A stretch of 37,112 nucleotides of DNA from Bacteroidales bacterium (GCA_017998135.1 JAGODS010000003.1:1-37112), one strand, 5' to 3'; counted from the stretch's first letter, positions 12,101 to 19,032 are shown. The notes: a model not told the origin generated them from the letters alone. Made by a program: numbers and translations.

Positions 12101-15100
12101 ATTAAAATCTGTTACTGTAACGGTATAGTTTCCTGCAGAAAGATTATTAACAGTAGGAGTATTTTGAGCCGGATAAATATTCCATAAATAAGTATAAGGA
12201 GCTGTGCCACCTGAGGCTGTTACTGCTGCAGAGCCTGTGGATTCTCCATAACATCCTACATCTGTTTTTGATGAAAGACTTGCTGATAATTCTGCTGCTG
12301 GTTGACTAATTGTTGCTGATGTTACAACTGTATTATTATAAAAATCTGTTACGGTTACTACATAAGTCCCTGCTGTAAGATTGTTTATTGTTGCTGTAGT
12401 TGCATTATTACTCCACAAGTAAGTATATGGTGCTGTGCCGCCGGATACTGTTACTGTTGCACTGCCATTATTACCGCCATAACATAAGACATCGGTCTTA
12501 GAGGTTATTATTGCTGTTAATGGATCGCTCGGTTGAGTTATCGTTACAGTGGCTGTTGTGGTACATCCGTTTTTGTCTGTTACGGTTACTGTATAAGTAC
12601 CGGCTGGCAGATTTGTTGCTGTGCCGCCTGTCTGAGCAGGTGTTGTATTCCATAAATATGAATAAGGAGCTGTGCCGCCGGAAGCTGTTACTGTGGCGCT
12701 GCCATTATTGCCGCTATACCAGGTTACATTACTCTGACCGGTGATAGAAGCCTGTAAAGGATTGGAGGGCTGGCTGATTATTACACTTTCTGTTATTGTA
12801 CATCCATTCTTATCAGTTACGGTTACTGTATATGTGCCGGCTGTTAAATTATTTATTTGTGCTGTTGTTGCATTATTACTCCAGAGATATGCATAAGCTG
12901 TTGTCCCACCGCTGGCAGTTACCTTAGCTGATCCTGTGGCTTCTCCATAACATTTTACATCGGTCTTGTCGTTTATAGAGGCACTTAAAGCTGATGCCGG
13001 CTGGCTTATTGTTACGCTTTCTGTTTTAATACAACCGTTATTATCAGTTATGGTAACAGAATAAGTTCCTGCTGATAAAGCTGTAGCTGTGGCTGTTGTC
13101 TGGGCAGGGGTACTATTCCATAGATAGCTATATGGAGATGTACCGCCTGAAGCTGATACTGTCGCACTGCCTGTAAAGTCGCCATAGCATAGTACATTTG
13201 TCTTGCTGCTTATATTAGTTGTTAATGCTGAATTAGGTTGTGTGATGTTTACTGTAGCTGTTGATGTACAGTTGTTTTTGTCTTTTACCGTTACGGTGTA
13301 TGAACCTGATGCCAGATTGGTTATAGTTGCTGTGGTTGCATTGTTACTCCATAGATATGTATAAGGTGAAGTGCCGCCGCTGGCTATAACTGTAGCTGCT
13401 CCTGTTGATTCACCATAGCATAATACATTGGTCTGTGTGGAAATTGCTGCATTTAATGCTGATGAGGGCTGACTTATTATTGCTGTTGATGTTGTTATAT
13501 TATTATAAAAATCCGTTACCGTTACTGTATAAGTACCGGCAGTCAGATTGTTTATTGTTGCGGTTGTAGCATTGTTGCTCCATAAATAAGTGTATGGTGT
13601 AGTGCCACCATTAGCTGTTACTGTTGCACTGCCATTATTACCTCCAAAGCATAAAACATCTTCTTTTGAGGTTATTGTGGAGGTTAATGGGTCGGATGGT
13701 TGATTAATAGTAACATTTACTGTTGTTGTACAACCGTTATTATCTGTTACGGTTACAGTATAGATGCCGGCTGTCAAATTTGTTGCTGTAGCATTAGTTT
13801 GTGCAGGTATGGTATTCCATAAATAAGTATAAGGGGACGTGCCGCCTGAGGCTTTTACTGTTGCGCTGCCATTATTACCTCCAAAATATGTTACATCTGA
13901 TTTGGCTGTTATACTGGCTGTCAGAATGCCGGAGGGCTGAGTTATTACTGTGGATATGGTCGTTGTACAACCGTTTTTATCGGTTATGGTTACTGTATAA
14001 GTACCGGCTGTTAAATTGTTTATAGTTGCCGTTGTTGCATTGTTACTCCAGAGATATGAATATGGGGAAGTTCCACCGCTGGCTAAGACCGTTGCCGCTC
14101 CTGTTGCGTCTCCATAACATAATACATCTATCTTGCTACTGATATTTGCTGATAATGAAGAAGCAGGCTGATTTATTGTTACAGATTTTGTTTGGGTACA
14201 CCCATTATTATCGGTAACTGTAACAGAATAAGAACCTGCATAAAGGTTTGAAGCCATTGCTGTTGTTTGAGCAGGACTTGTATTCCATAAATAAGTATAA
14301 GGAGCAGAACCTCCTGAAGCAGTAACAGAAGCAGAACCTGTATTAGCTCCAAAACATAATATATCAGTTTGTGATGATATTGATAAAGAAAGAGCAGATA
14401 CAGGTTGAGTAATAGTAACTGTTACTGAAGTAGTACAACCGTTTTTATCGGTTATGAAAACGATAAAATTACCAGCACAAAGATTATTACAGGTAGGGTT
14501 GGTTGATAAACAGCCAGGAGCATCAATAGACACACCTGCTTCGTTCAATTTTTTCTTATTCTGATATTCCCATACATAAGCATAAGGTTGAGTACCTCCG
14601 CTAACTGTAACAGTAGCAGAACCAGTACATTGACCATAGCATAAAACATCTGTTTTTGATAATATAGATGCTGTTAATTGTGCTGCCGGCTGAGTAATAG
14701 TTGCTGTTGTTGTACCTGAACAGGCATTTTTATCGGTAACAGTAACAGTATAGGTTCCTGCTGCAAGATTTGAAGCTTTAGCTGTTGTTTGAGCAGGTGT
14801 TGTATTCCAAAGATAAGTAAAGGGCGAAGAGCCGTTAGCAGGAGTAACTGTAGCAGAACCAGTATTATTTCCAAAACAATCAACATTTGTCTGAGCTGTA
14901 ATTGAAACAGTTAAACCAGTAATAGATGTTACGATAACAGAAGCTGTTTTAACACAACCATTGTTATCAGTAACAGTAACAGTATAAGTACCGGTAATAA
15001 GTCCAGTAGCAGTAGCAGTAGTTTGAGAAGGCACAGTGCTCCAGGCATACCTATATGGAGCTCTGCCGCCTACAGGTGAAGCTGTAGCAGTTCCGCTATT

Positions 15101-18100
15101 GTCTACATTGCAACCTACGGGTGTAGTACTCATATTAATGACAAGATCAGCAGGCTGATTAAGTACTTTTGAACAAATAGCTATACAGCCTTTTGCATCA
15201 GTAACTGTAACACTATAATTACCTATTCCAATATTTGGAAGATTAACATTAGTACTTCCATTACTCCACAAATAAGTATAAGGAGATGTCCCTCCATTAG
15301 CATAAACAGTTAATTGCCCTGTATTGGTATTATAACAACTAATAGAATCAACAATTTCGCAAGCAGCAGTTAATAAAGGAGGATTTGCTAAAGTATTTAA
15401 AGCTACTTTTTTACAACCTTTAGCATCAGTAACTGTAACTGTATAAGCACCTGCAGAAAGACCGGAAGAAGTAGCTAAAGTAAAACCATTACTCCAAAGA
15501 TAAGTAAAAGGAGAAGAACCGCCGGTAATTGTAGCAGAGAGAGAACCGTCTGAACCGCCAAAACAACTTATAGCCTTAATTATATTAACATTAACAGCAA
15601 AAACGGGTTGGGCAACAGTAAAAGTTTTCGAAGCAACACAGTTATTAACATCAGTTACCTTAATTGTATATTGACCGGCTGTTAATCCTGAACGGTTTTG
15701 AGTTGTAGGACCATCTGACCATAATATTGTATATGGGGGAACGCCACTTGATAAACTAACAGTAATGGCACCGTCATTAGCGCCATTACAGGAAGCATTA
15801 GTAACGTTGCCAGTAATTAAAGTAGCATTAAGAGAAGTAACAATCGCCTCACCAATTAGTTGGCAATTATTCGCATCCTTAATCGTAACTGTATAAGTAC
15901 CGGCTGCAACCGCAGTTACAGTCTGTCCTGTTTCTCCATTACTCCAGAGATAAGTATAAGGAGCAACACCACCAGTAATAGAAACAGAAGCACTACCATT
16001 TGTTAAACCACAAGGGTCAACAGGTATAGTAGTAAATGATGCGTCTAAAGCTGAAGGTTCAATAATAGTAAAAGACTTAACAGATTGACATCCATCGGCA
16101 TCAGTAACAGTAACAGAATAAGAGCCTGCTAAAACCGATGTAAGATTAGCAGTTGTAAAATCATTAGACCATAAATAAGTATAAGGAGCCGAGCCACCAG
16201 AGACAGTAGTATTAATAGCACCGGTATTTTGACCATAACATTTGACATTAATAATAGAACCTGATACATTGATATTTTTAATATTAATAACAACTGCGGA
16301 AGCCCCTGGTAAAACACAGGCGTCGCCGCCGACGACTCTTCTGAAATAAGTTTTTTGAGAAATGGCACCAATAACAGTACCTGCAAGATTAGGAGTATTT
16401 CCACCGGTAACATCAACCCAGTTAATACTGTCAAGGCTTCGCTGCCATTGATAAGTAGTAGCAATTCCTATATCAGGATAATTAGATAAAACACCGTTTC
16501 TTACAATAGCAGGCATTTTATAAAAAGGAACCGTCCCTGTTAAAGTAGAAGGAACCTGTCCCGGACAAACAGTTTGATTTCCGCTTACAATATTACCGTC
16601 TAAATCGGGAGGATTAGCCCACACAACCAGACCAGGTTCTAATATAGATGTAGAGCTTAATTTATTAGTTGTTATTGCTCCCTGGGTTAATGGTATATCT
16701 TTAGAAGTAGCAGTAACTATTGTATAAATACGACAAGCAGAGAATTTAATACCTCTTTCGCCGACGGGGTCATAATCATCAGAAGAACCACCATAATAAG
16801 TACCATATAAAAGCTGAGAGAAATCACTTTTAACTTTAGTAAAAGTTTTATCATTACTACCGAGATTAGTTGACTGTAAGGCATCAGAAGTAACAGGGAA
16901 ATTAGTACCGGGAGTATAACCAAAAATATAAACATCATCATTAAGATCCACATTAAGCCCCATCATATTATATTCATCAGAAGAAGAACCGAGATAAGTA
17001 CCTTTAGCAAATACCTGGTTTGTATCCATTAAAGCGATAAAAAAGTCAGTGCCGCCTTTAATGGAGCTCTGATAAACGCCAGAAGCACTAACATTAGCAG
17101 AATTTAATCCATCAGTTAAGCCGCCAAAATAAAATTTATTTTTAGCAAAGTTAAATTCCATACAGAGAATAGAAGTAGAGCCGGAGATTGCCTTAAAATA
17201 AGAACTCCAAACAGTAGAACCAGAAGCATTAAGTTTTTGAAGAAACCCGCTTTGAGTTCCACCTAAAGAAGATTGTCTGGGACTATTAGTTGGAAAGTTA
17301 GAGGATTTGGTAGCACCACCTATAAAAATAGAGCCGCTAGTTGGATGAGCCAACATAATATTAGCCTGGTCATCTCCACTTCCGCCATAGTTACGCATCC
17401 AGAGCATAGAATTGAGATCTTTATTAATACTGAAAACAAGGACATCAGTACCACCATTATTAGTATTAGAAGCGCCTTTACCGGGATATAAAGTAGAAAG
17501 GTTGGTACTTTTAGTACTACCGGCAACGACAATATTACCGGCTTTAGTAAAACGGAGGTCATAAACTTCTTCAGTAGAGTTACCACCGACGACAGCAGCC
17601 TTAAAAGAAGTACCTGACTGATTAATTTTCATAATAAAAATATTCTGACCAGACTGGGAGCGATTATCAAGAGAAGTACCAGAAAATTCAGAGCCACCTT
17701 TAAGAGGAAATTGTTTAGTATTACTTGAAGTGTAACCAACTATATATATATTACCATCGGGACCTTGTTCAAGAGCGTAAGGGTTATCGGTAGTACCGCT
17801 GCCAAGATAAGTTTGCCAAACCCTTGTACCGGCATCACCAACGGAAGCAGGCTCAGCATAACGGCCAATAAATAAATCCACACCGCCAGCAGAAGTAGAT
17901 TGGAAAGCATTAACAGTAATAAGTCCGGTAACCTGATACCAACCAGTAACATAAATGGCATTATTAGACTGGTCCACCCATATACCGTGTCCGTGAGAGT
18001 TTTGAGAAGCATTATTAGATATCCAGGTAGCCCACCTAAGAGCAATAGGGTCGATTATTAAAGGTTTGGAAGCATCATAATTCTTAACATCAAATCCAAT

Positions 18101-18955
18101 ACTTGTTTTACCAGTTGCCTTATAAGCAGTTTTAACCTGAACTTCTTTACCGTCAAGCATCTGATAAGAATAAGGCTCGGGAAAATCCATTTCGCCGACA
18201 GAAGTTTTAATTTTAAGTTTTCCATTTTGAACAACTAATCCATTAATACCATCCAATTGTAACTCAACTTTAGAGAGGTCAGCACCAGGCTTGCAGATGA
18301 TGTCATATTCAAGAGAACCGTCCTGAGCAGGATAATACCTAACATCAATCTTATCGTAAACATCAGAAAAGAAAATTTCGCCATAATTATAAACATTAGA
18401 GGCGAATTTAGATTTATCTCCCCCTAAGAAATAATTAAAATAATCCAAGTGTTTCTTTTTAGGAGCGACCGACATTTTAGGGGAAGAATTTTTAAATTTC
18501 ATTTTCCAACCATGCCCTTTGAGAGGAACCCAAGGCTCGTTAAAAATTTTACCATCTTTAATAGTTTGCTCCCATCTCTCAACCTGCTCATTAGCAGCGG
18601 CAATAGAAACAGGGTCAAAAGTACCGACTATCATACCTGATTTAGTAACGAGAGCCTGACCGAGATTAAAATCAGCTTTGAAAAGAATACTGTCAGGCCA
18701 TTGCCCTTTATTCTGAGTAAAATAAATAGTATTTTGATAAGATTTAAGCAAATCATCCATAATGGGCTCTGAATGATTAAGTTCAGACAAAGCATTAGGA
18801 ATAACAGAAGTTGCCTTAATGTTTTCTTTTCTAATGTTTTTGTGACCAGCGTTAGATTGGGAATAGCAATTAAAAACAAATAAAAAGAAAAAGGCAGCTA
18901 TGAAAAATAAATAAAGTTTTTCAACTGATTTTTTAAAAGAGGTAATCTTTTCCAT
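113..18955 (-). CDS. Giant SprB-repeat surface protein (6280 aa), C-terminus apparently truncated
   Basis: Probable secreted adhesin-like protein. ATG at 18955, then a hydrophobic signal peptide (about 1-33, ending NCYSQ). Next come a DUF7948-like domain (about 75-300, containing NKGQWPDS), SBBP-type propeller repeats (about 305-790), an Ig-like module (about 790-890), about 63 SprB-type repeats of 77-79 residues (about 895-5803), an Ig-like module (about 5805-5890), a PKD-like module, a segment with SNTNDTGFGSLRRAILEAN, and beta-helix repeats (about 6090-6280). The size is close to Flavobacterium johnsoniae SprB, the gliding adhesin of roughly 6500 residues, but the front domains here look different and no SprF partner is visible. 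The protein ends in mid beta-helix with no type A or type B T9SS sorting domain, so export is unexplained. Two 563-codon stretches (residues 1673-2235 and 2918-3480) are encoded by identical DNA. The family call is firm; a gliding role is inference. Confidence 0.92.
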   Translation of the reverse strand: MEKITSFKKSVEKLYLFFIAAFFFLFVFNCYSQSNAGHKNIRKENIKATSVIPNALSELNHSEPIMDDLLKSYQNTIYFTQNKGQWPDSILFKADFNLGQALVTKSGMIVGTFDPVSIAAANEQVERWEQTIKDGKIFNEPWVPLKGHGWKMKFKNSSPKMSVAPKKKHLDYFNYFLGGDKSKFASNVYNYGEIFFSDVYDKIDVRYYPAQDGSLEYDIICKPGADLSKVELQLDGINGLVVQNGKLKIKTSVGEMDFPEPYSYQMLDGKEVQVKTAYKATGKTSIGFDVKNYDASKPLIIDPIALRWATWISNNASQNSHGHGIWVDQSNNAIYVTGWYQVTGLITVNAFQSTSAGGVDLFIGRYAEPASVGDAGTRVWQTYLGSGTTDNPYALEQGPDGNIYIVGYTSSNTKQFPLKGGSEFSGTSLDNRSQSGQNIFIMKINQSGTSFKAAVVGGNSTEEVYDLRFTKAGNIVVAGSTKSTNLSTLYPGKGASNTNNGGTDVLVFSINKDLNSMLWMRNYGGSGDDQANIMLAHPTSGSIFIGGATKSSNFPTNSPRQSSLGGTQSGFLQKLNASGSTVWSSYFKAISGSTSILCMEFNFAKNKFYFGGLTDGLNSANVSASGVYQSSIKGGTDFFIALMDTNQVFAKGTYLGSSSDEYNMMGLNVDLNDDVYIFGYTPGTNFPVTSDALQSTNLGSNDKTFTKVKSDFSQLLYGTYYGGSSDDYDPVGERGIKFSACRIYTIVTATSKDIPLTQGAITTNKLSSTSILEPGLVVWANPPDLDGNIVSGNQTVCPGQVPSTLTGTVPFYKMPAIVRNGVLSNYPDIGIATTYQWQRSLDSINWVDVTGGNTPNLAGTVIGAISQKTYFRRVVGGDACVLPGASAVVINIKNINVSGSIINVKCYGQNTGAINTTVSGGSAPYTYLWSNDFTTANLTSVLAGSYSVTVTDADGCQSVKSFTIIEPSALDASFTTIPVDPCGLTNGSASVSITGGVAPYTYLWSNGETGQTVTAVAAGTYTVTIKDANNCQLIGEAIVTSLNATLITGNVTNASCNGANDGAITVSLSSGVPPYTILWSDGPTTQNRSGLTAGQYTIKVTDVNNCVASKTFTVAQPVFAVNVNIIKAISCFGGSDGSLSATITGGSSPFTYLWSNGFTLATSSGLSAGAYTVTVTDAKGCKKVALNTLANPPLLTAACEIVDSISCYNTNTGQLTVYANGGTSPYTYLWSNGSTNVNLPNIGIGNYSVTVTDAKGCIAICSKVLNQPADLVINMSTTPVGCNVDNSGTATASPVGGRAPYRYAWSTVPSQTTATATGLITGTYTVTVTDNNGCVKTASVIVTSITGLTVSITAQTNVDCFGNNTGSATVTPANGSSPFTYLWNTTPAQTTAKASNLAAGTYTVTVTDKNACSGTTTATITQPAAQLTASILSKTDVLCYGQCTGSATVTVSGGTQPYAYVWEYQNKKKLNEAGVSIDAPGCLSTNPTCNNLCAGNFIVFITDKNGCTTSVTVTITQPVSALSLSISSQTDILCFGANTGSASVTASGGSAPYTYLWNTSPAQTTAMASNLYAGSYSVTVTDNNGCTQTKSVTINQPASSLSANISSKIDVLCYGDATGAATVLASGGTSPYSYLWSNNATTATINNLTAGTYTVTITDKNGCTTTISTVITQPSGILTASITAKSDVTYFGGNNGSATVKASGGTSPYTYLWNTIPAQTNATATNLTAGIYTVTVTDNNGCTTTVNVTINQPSDPLTSTITSKEDVLCFGGNNGSATVTANGGTTPYTYLWSNNATTATINNLTAGTYTVTVTDFYNNITTSTAIISQPSSALNAAISTQTNVLCYGESTGAATVIASGGTSPYTYLWSNNATTATITNLASGSYTVTVKDKNNCTSTATVNITQPNSALTTNISSKTNVLCYGDFTGSATVSASGGTSPYSYLWNSTPAQTTATATALSAGTYSVTITDNNGCIKTESVTISQPASALSASINDKTDVKCYGEATGSAKVTASGGTTAYAYLWSNNATTAQINNLTAGTYTVTVTDKNGCTITESVIISQPSNPLQASITGQSNVTWYSGNNGSATVTASGGTAPYSYLWNTTPAQTGGTATNLPAGTYTVTVTDKNGCTTTATVTITQPSDPLTAIITSKTDVLCYGGNNGSATVTVSGGTAPYTYLWSNNATTATINNLTAGTYVVTVTDFYNNTVVTSATISQPAAELSASLSSKTDVGCYGESTGSAAVTASGGTAPYTYLWNIYPAQNTPTVNNLSAGNYTVTVTDFNNCTKTVNVTINQPATSLASSIPNKVNVDCYGEATGSATVSASGGTSPYTYLWSNNATTATINNLVAGNYTVTITDKNGCTNIETVTINQPVSKLTAAISSKTDIFCYGDNTGSAKVTAYGGTAPYNYLWSNNATTQQIDNLSAGQYYVTVTDYNGCTSVESVVITEPSGALSASITSQSNVTFFGGSNGSATVTATGGTALYSYLWNTTPPQNSSTASNLSAGTYKVTVTDHNNCKTTVSVVITEPGAALTATITSQTNILCYGDATGSATVTAQGGTTPYTYLWNNTKATATINNLTAGTYTVTVKDFYNNTVTATAVITQPSEALAASVTSTNNVLCKGGNSGSATVTATGGTGPYAYLWSNNATTATVNNLSAGTYTVTVTDNNGCKTTATTVITEPEFNLSASITAKSDVTFFGGNNGSATVTATGGTTPYSYIWNTVPVQTTQTASGLTAGNYTVTVTDNNGCITKVMVAINQPSDPLTAVITSKTDILCFGGNNGSAKVIAAGGTAPYTYLWNTTSPQTTATVNNLPAGIYTVTVTDFYNNVITTSANITQPTLLEASVTSKTDVLCYGESTGAATVLASGGTPPYTYLWSNNATTATINNLTAGTYTVTITDKNGCKTTTSTVINQPSGILTASITAKSDVTYFGGNNGSATVKASGGTSPYTYLWNTIPAQTNATATNLTAGIYTVTVTDNNGCTTTVNVTINQPSDPLTSTITSKEDVLCFGGNNGSATVTANGGTTPYTYLWSNNATTATINNLTAGTYTVTVTDFYNNITTSTAIISQPSSALNAAISTQTNVLCYGESTGAATVIASGGTSPYTYLWSNNATTATITNLASGSYTVTVKDKNNCTSTATVNITQPNSALTTNISSKTNVLCYGDFTGSATVSASGGTSPYSYLWNSTPAQTTATATALSAGTYSVTITDNNGCIKTESVTISQPASALSASINDKTDVKCYGEATGSAKVTASGGTTAYAYLWSNNATTAQINNLTAGTYTVTVTDKNGCTITESVIISQPSNPLQASITGQSNVTWYSGNNGSATVTASGGTAPYSYLWNTTPAQTGGTATNLPAGTYTVTVTDKNGCTTTATVTITQPSDPLTAIITSKTDVLCYGGNNGSATVTVSGGTAPYTYLWSNNATTATINNLTAGTYVVTVTDFYNNTVVTSATISQPAAELSASLSSKTDVGCFGEATGSATVTATGGTAPYIYLWNTSPAQVAPTAGNLLAGIYTITVTDKNNCLTTTTVTINQPSSFLASEITEKLDVKCYGEATGSAIVLASGGTAPYTYLWSNNVTTAKISGLYAGIYSVTITDKNGCITTNSVIITQPSGVLTASITELKNATCFSCGNGSATVTATGGTAPYYYSWNTFPPQNTATATKLKAGIYTVIISDENSCVTTLQVIITQPSAELTASITSKTNVGCFGSNTGSATVTATGGTTPYTYLWNTTPPQTTTTINNLAAGVYTVTITDYYDNIATATAIITQPSAVLAASITSSKNISCFGGNDGSATVTSTGGTGPYSYLWSNNSTDQQINNLSAGTYLVTVTDNNNCVTLASITLTEPASALSASITEQSNVTWFGGNNGTATVTASGGTEPYSYLWNTTPPQTTAKAFNLEAGTYTVTVTDKNGCTTTATVTIIQPSDPLTVQITSKTDIICFGNTTGSATVTAYGGTSPYTYLWSNGKTTATVNNLSAGTYTVTVTDFYNNTVVTSATISQPAAELSASLSSKIDAGCFGEATGSATVTATGGTAPYSYKWDSSPEQTGATAFNLASGYYTVTVKDYNNCITTVNVYISQPAAPLTVIPGMQTNVNCYGEATGSATVIPSGGTVPYTYLWSDNSTNQQINNLTAGTYTVTVADKNNCKSTTSVLITQPPAPLSSAITEQTDVLCYGDATGSAKVTSSGGTTPYTYIWSNSATTAIINNLTAGTYTVTITDKNGCTITESVIISQPSNPLQASITGQSNVTWYGGNNGSATVKASGGTSPYTYLWNTVPAQTNGTATKLPAGTYMVTVTDKNGCATTVDLTITQPSDPLTATITSKEDVLCYGGNTGIATVTANGGTAPYTYLWSNNATTEIINNLTAGTYTITVTDFYNNTITATAIISQPSAALSASPGSVVNVLCFGEATGSATVTASGGTAPYTYLWSNNETASKINNLTAGTYTVTVTDANNCTVNKQIFITQPVSALSTNISQKTNIDCFGNSTGSATVAASGGTSPYTYLWNTTPEQTTAKAGNIAAGNYTVTVTDKNGCTEIASVTLTQSAAPLSAEISSQTNVLCYGDATGSATATATGGTSPYNYKWSNNATTQQINNLTAGTYTVTVTDKNGCTDITNVVITEPSGALTASITSQSNVTWFGGNNGSATVTASGGTAPYSYLWSTTPAKITSTANNLTAGIYKVTITDNNGCITTATVTITEPSSALSATITSLTNVLCFGEMTGIATVTATGGTAPYTYLWSNNKTTTTITNLAAGSYTVTVTDFYNNTATATAVITQPSETVAASVTTSTNILCYGEMTGTATVTATGGTGPYSYLWNNNATTQSIVNLAAGNYIVTVTDKNNCETTANIVLTQPLSALEASITQKGDVTYFGGNNGSATVTASGGTNPYIYLWSSIPPQTSAKAYNLEAGTYTVTVTDKNGCTKIVSVIIGQPDSPLTVEIIKKTDILCYGDNTGSVTILASGGTAPYTYLWSNSASTTDINNLYAGVYTVTVTDKFDNTVVTSVTINQPAQLIASVNSQNNVLCYDDNTGSATVTVSGGVGPYSYLWSNGSVGNQINNLAAGQYTVTITDNNGCKTTASTVITQPVSALQASVTALSNVTYFDGDNGFATITATGGTSPYTYLWNTTPPQTAGTGVNLKAGTYSVTVTDNNGCSTTVTVIITQPSDPLTAQITSQNNVLCYGGNNGTATVTAFGGTSPYTYLWSNNSTTATINNLSAGTYTVTVTDYYNNTVVKTAVITQPAAALSASISSKTEILCFGDNSGTATVEATGGTAPYSYLWNTGSTTSSINNLTAGLYTVTITDKNGCTTTKNVTISQPSSALSAIISSKQDVLCFGNATGTATVTASGGTAPYTYHWSTLPQQTTVTANNLAAGSYSVTVTDKNNCVVIIPVVILQPAEKLSATFTVQNVLCFGDASGRVTVNPSGGTGPYSYLWSNNGATQQVSGLTAGMYSVTITDKNNCTLIENIKIEQPGCPVTATINFVKNVTSFGGNDGIATVNVCCGTAPYTYLWNSMPEQTTTTAINLKAGTYMIAVSDANGCKDTAYVTITQPSAPLAASITSFSNVLCFGSSTGSATVTATGGTAPYTYLWNSSPVQTGATAYNLPAGTYTVTVTDFYNYTTLATVVISEPVAPLSASIDNQNNVSCFGDNDAAATVTASGGTPPYSYIWNTTPVQSWQKANNLSAGTYVVTVTDKNGCTTTANTVITQPAEPLSASITSKTDVVCNESNGTATVTPYGGTAPYTYKWNSDPVQTTDKAINLSAGNYKVTITDDNGCTVINSVTINTLETAPKIVTQPQSASECSGSPASLTIESAGTGLYYQWFENNVMITDNGFYTGSTSPTLNIDKVTYDLNNNIYTCVVTYSCGSSITSDPAVLTVKQTPEITSVTDATRDGAGTLTLNATANFGTINWFENSTGGSSLATGNNFTTPVLTESKTYYVSSTSFGCTSPRVPVNAIIVKFDCADNIIVSNTNDTGFGSLRRAILEANSCDNTDTILFNIPTTDPGYNPETGKFTICITSGDLPAIMKNQIVIDGRTEAQFLGINDLPLLGTGGTVGTGSNALNQVTAPMIQVINSSEAIKGLTIDADKVSILGLSISGFGVRTDDLNLHGNIVINEGAENTNIQYNVFGLPYQNDCSMRSGSHHIIGESADSTFIKNNLFYYSERAAVVAKNLEGWSVINNEFIGSSTESNLWGAVLLNNSDHNLIEENLIYNSAGIGIDMFTGSSYNTINQNTIHHNGLGEEYTAGVRVYGDPNRISFNIGHL
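8517..10205 (-). repeat. 1689-bp perfect repeat, copy 2 (likely recipient)
   Basis: Compared base by base, this block is identical to 12252-13940 at a constant offset of 3735 bp. It encodes residues 2918-3480, meaning all or nearly all of repeats 27-33 plus the start of repeat 34. Identity ends sharply at the low-coordinate side (8516 and 8514 differ). At the high-coordinate side it passes into about 190 bp of high but imperfect similarity. Confidence 0.97.
12252..13940 (-). repeat. 1689-bp perfect repeat, copy 1 (likely donor)
   Basis: Identical to 8517-10205. It encodes residues 1673-2235 (repeats 11-17 and the start of 18). Repeats 15-16 here closely match repeats 43-44, as expected from the 28-repeat periodicity of the array, while the second copy does not match its own expected partners (59-60). 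That suggests this copy is the source. Confidence 0.97.
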
Positions 18956-19024
18956 AAAATTGCGTATTGATTAATAAGATTTTTAATATTTGATATTAGA
19001 TAAGTTACATTAATTTTGAGTTTT

Positions 19025-19032
19025 CAAAAATA
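19025..19032 (-). promoter_or_regulatory. Candidate -7 box for the giant gene
   Basis: The minus strand reads TATTTTTG, matching the Bacteroidota -7 consensus TAnnTTTG, 70 bp upstream of the ATG. No TTG sits at the usual -33 spacing. In such AT-rich DNA a chance match is quite possible. Confidence 0.3.

Larger units (their letters stand above)
1546..16272 (-). repeat. Array of about 63 SprB-type repeats
   Basis: Hand count of 63 consecutive units, mean about 78 codons, covering residues 895-5803. The usual unit carries a first cysteine in VLCYGE/D, a GSATV strand, GGTxPYTYLW, NNLTAGTYTVTVTD and a second cysteine in DKNGC, then a QPSxxL linker. Three kinds are visible. Ordinary repeats have both cysteines. 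Type A has VT[WYF]FGGNNG and lacks the first cysteine. Type B has TDFYNN and lacks the second. Every type A is followed at once by a type B (pairs starting at repeats 11, 16, 21, 24, 27, 32, 36, 39, 44, 49, 52, 55 and 60). Repeat 36 is a variant A that keeps cysteines (TCFSCGNG). Repeat 8 carries an extra Cys-rich insertion. Confidence 0.9.

Noticed and set aside
8776-14025. Identical or near-identical plus-strand open frames at 8776/12511 and 10066/13801
   Set aside because: They lie antisense within the SprB array and match only because the underlying DNA is duplicated; their leucine/arginine-rich products are shadows of the real frame.
113-18955. Naming the giant gene sprB
   Set aside because: Repeat type and size fit, but the front domains look different, and the sorting domain and sprF neighbour are not seen.
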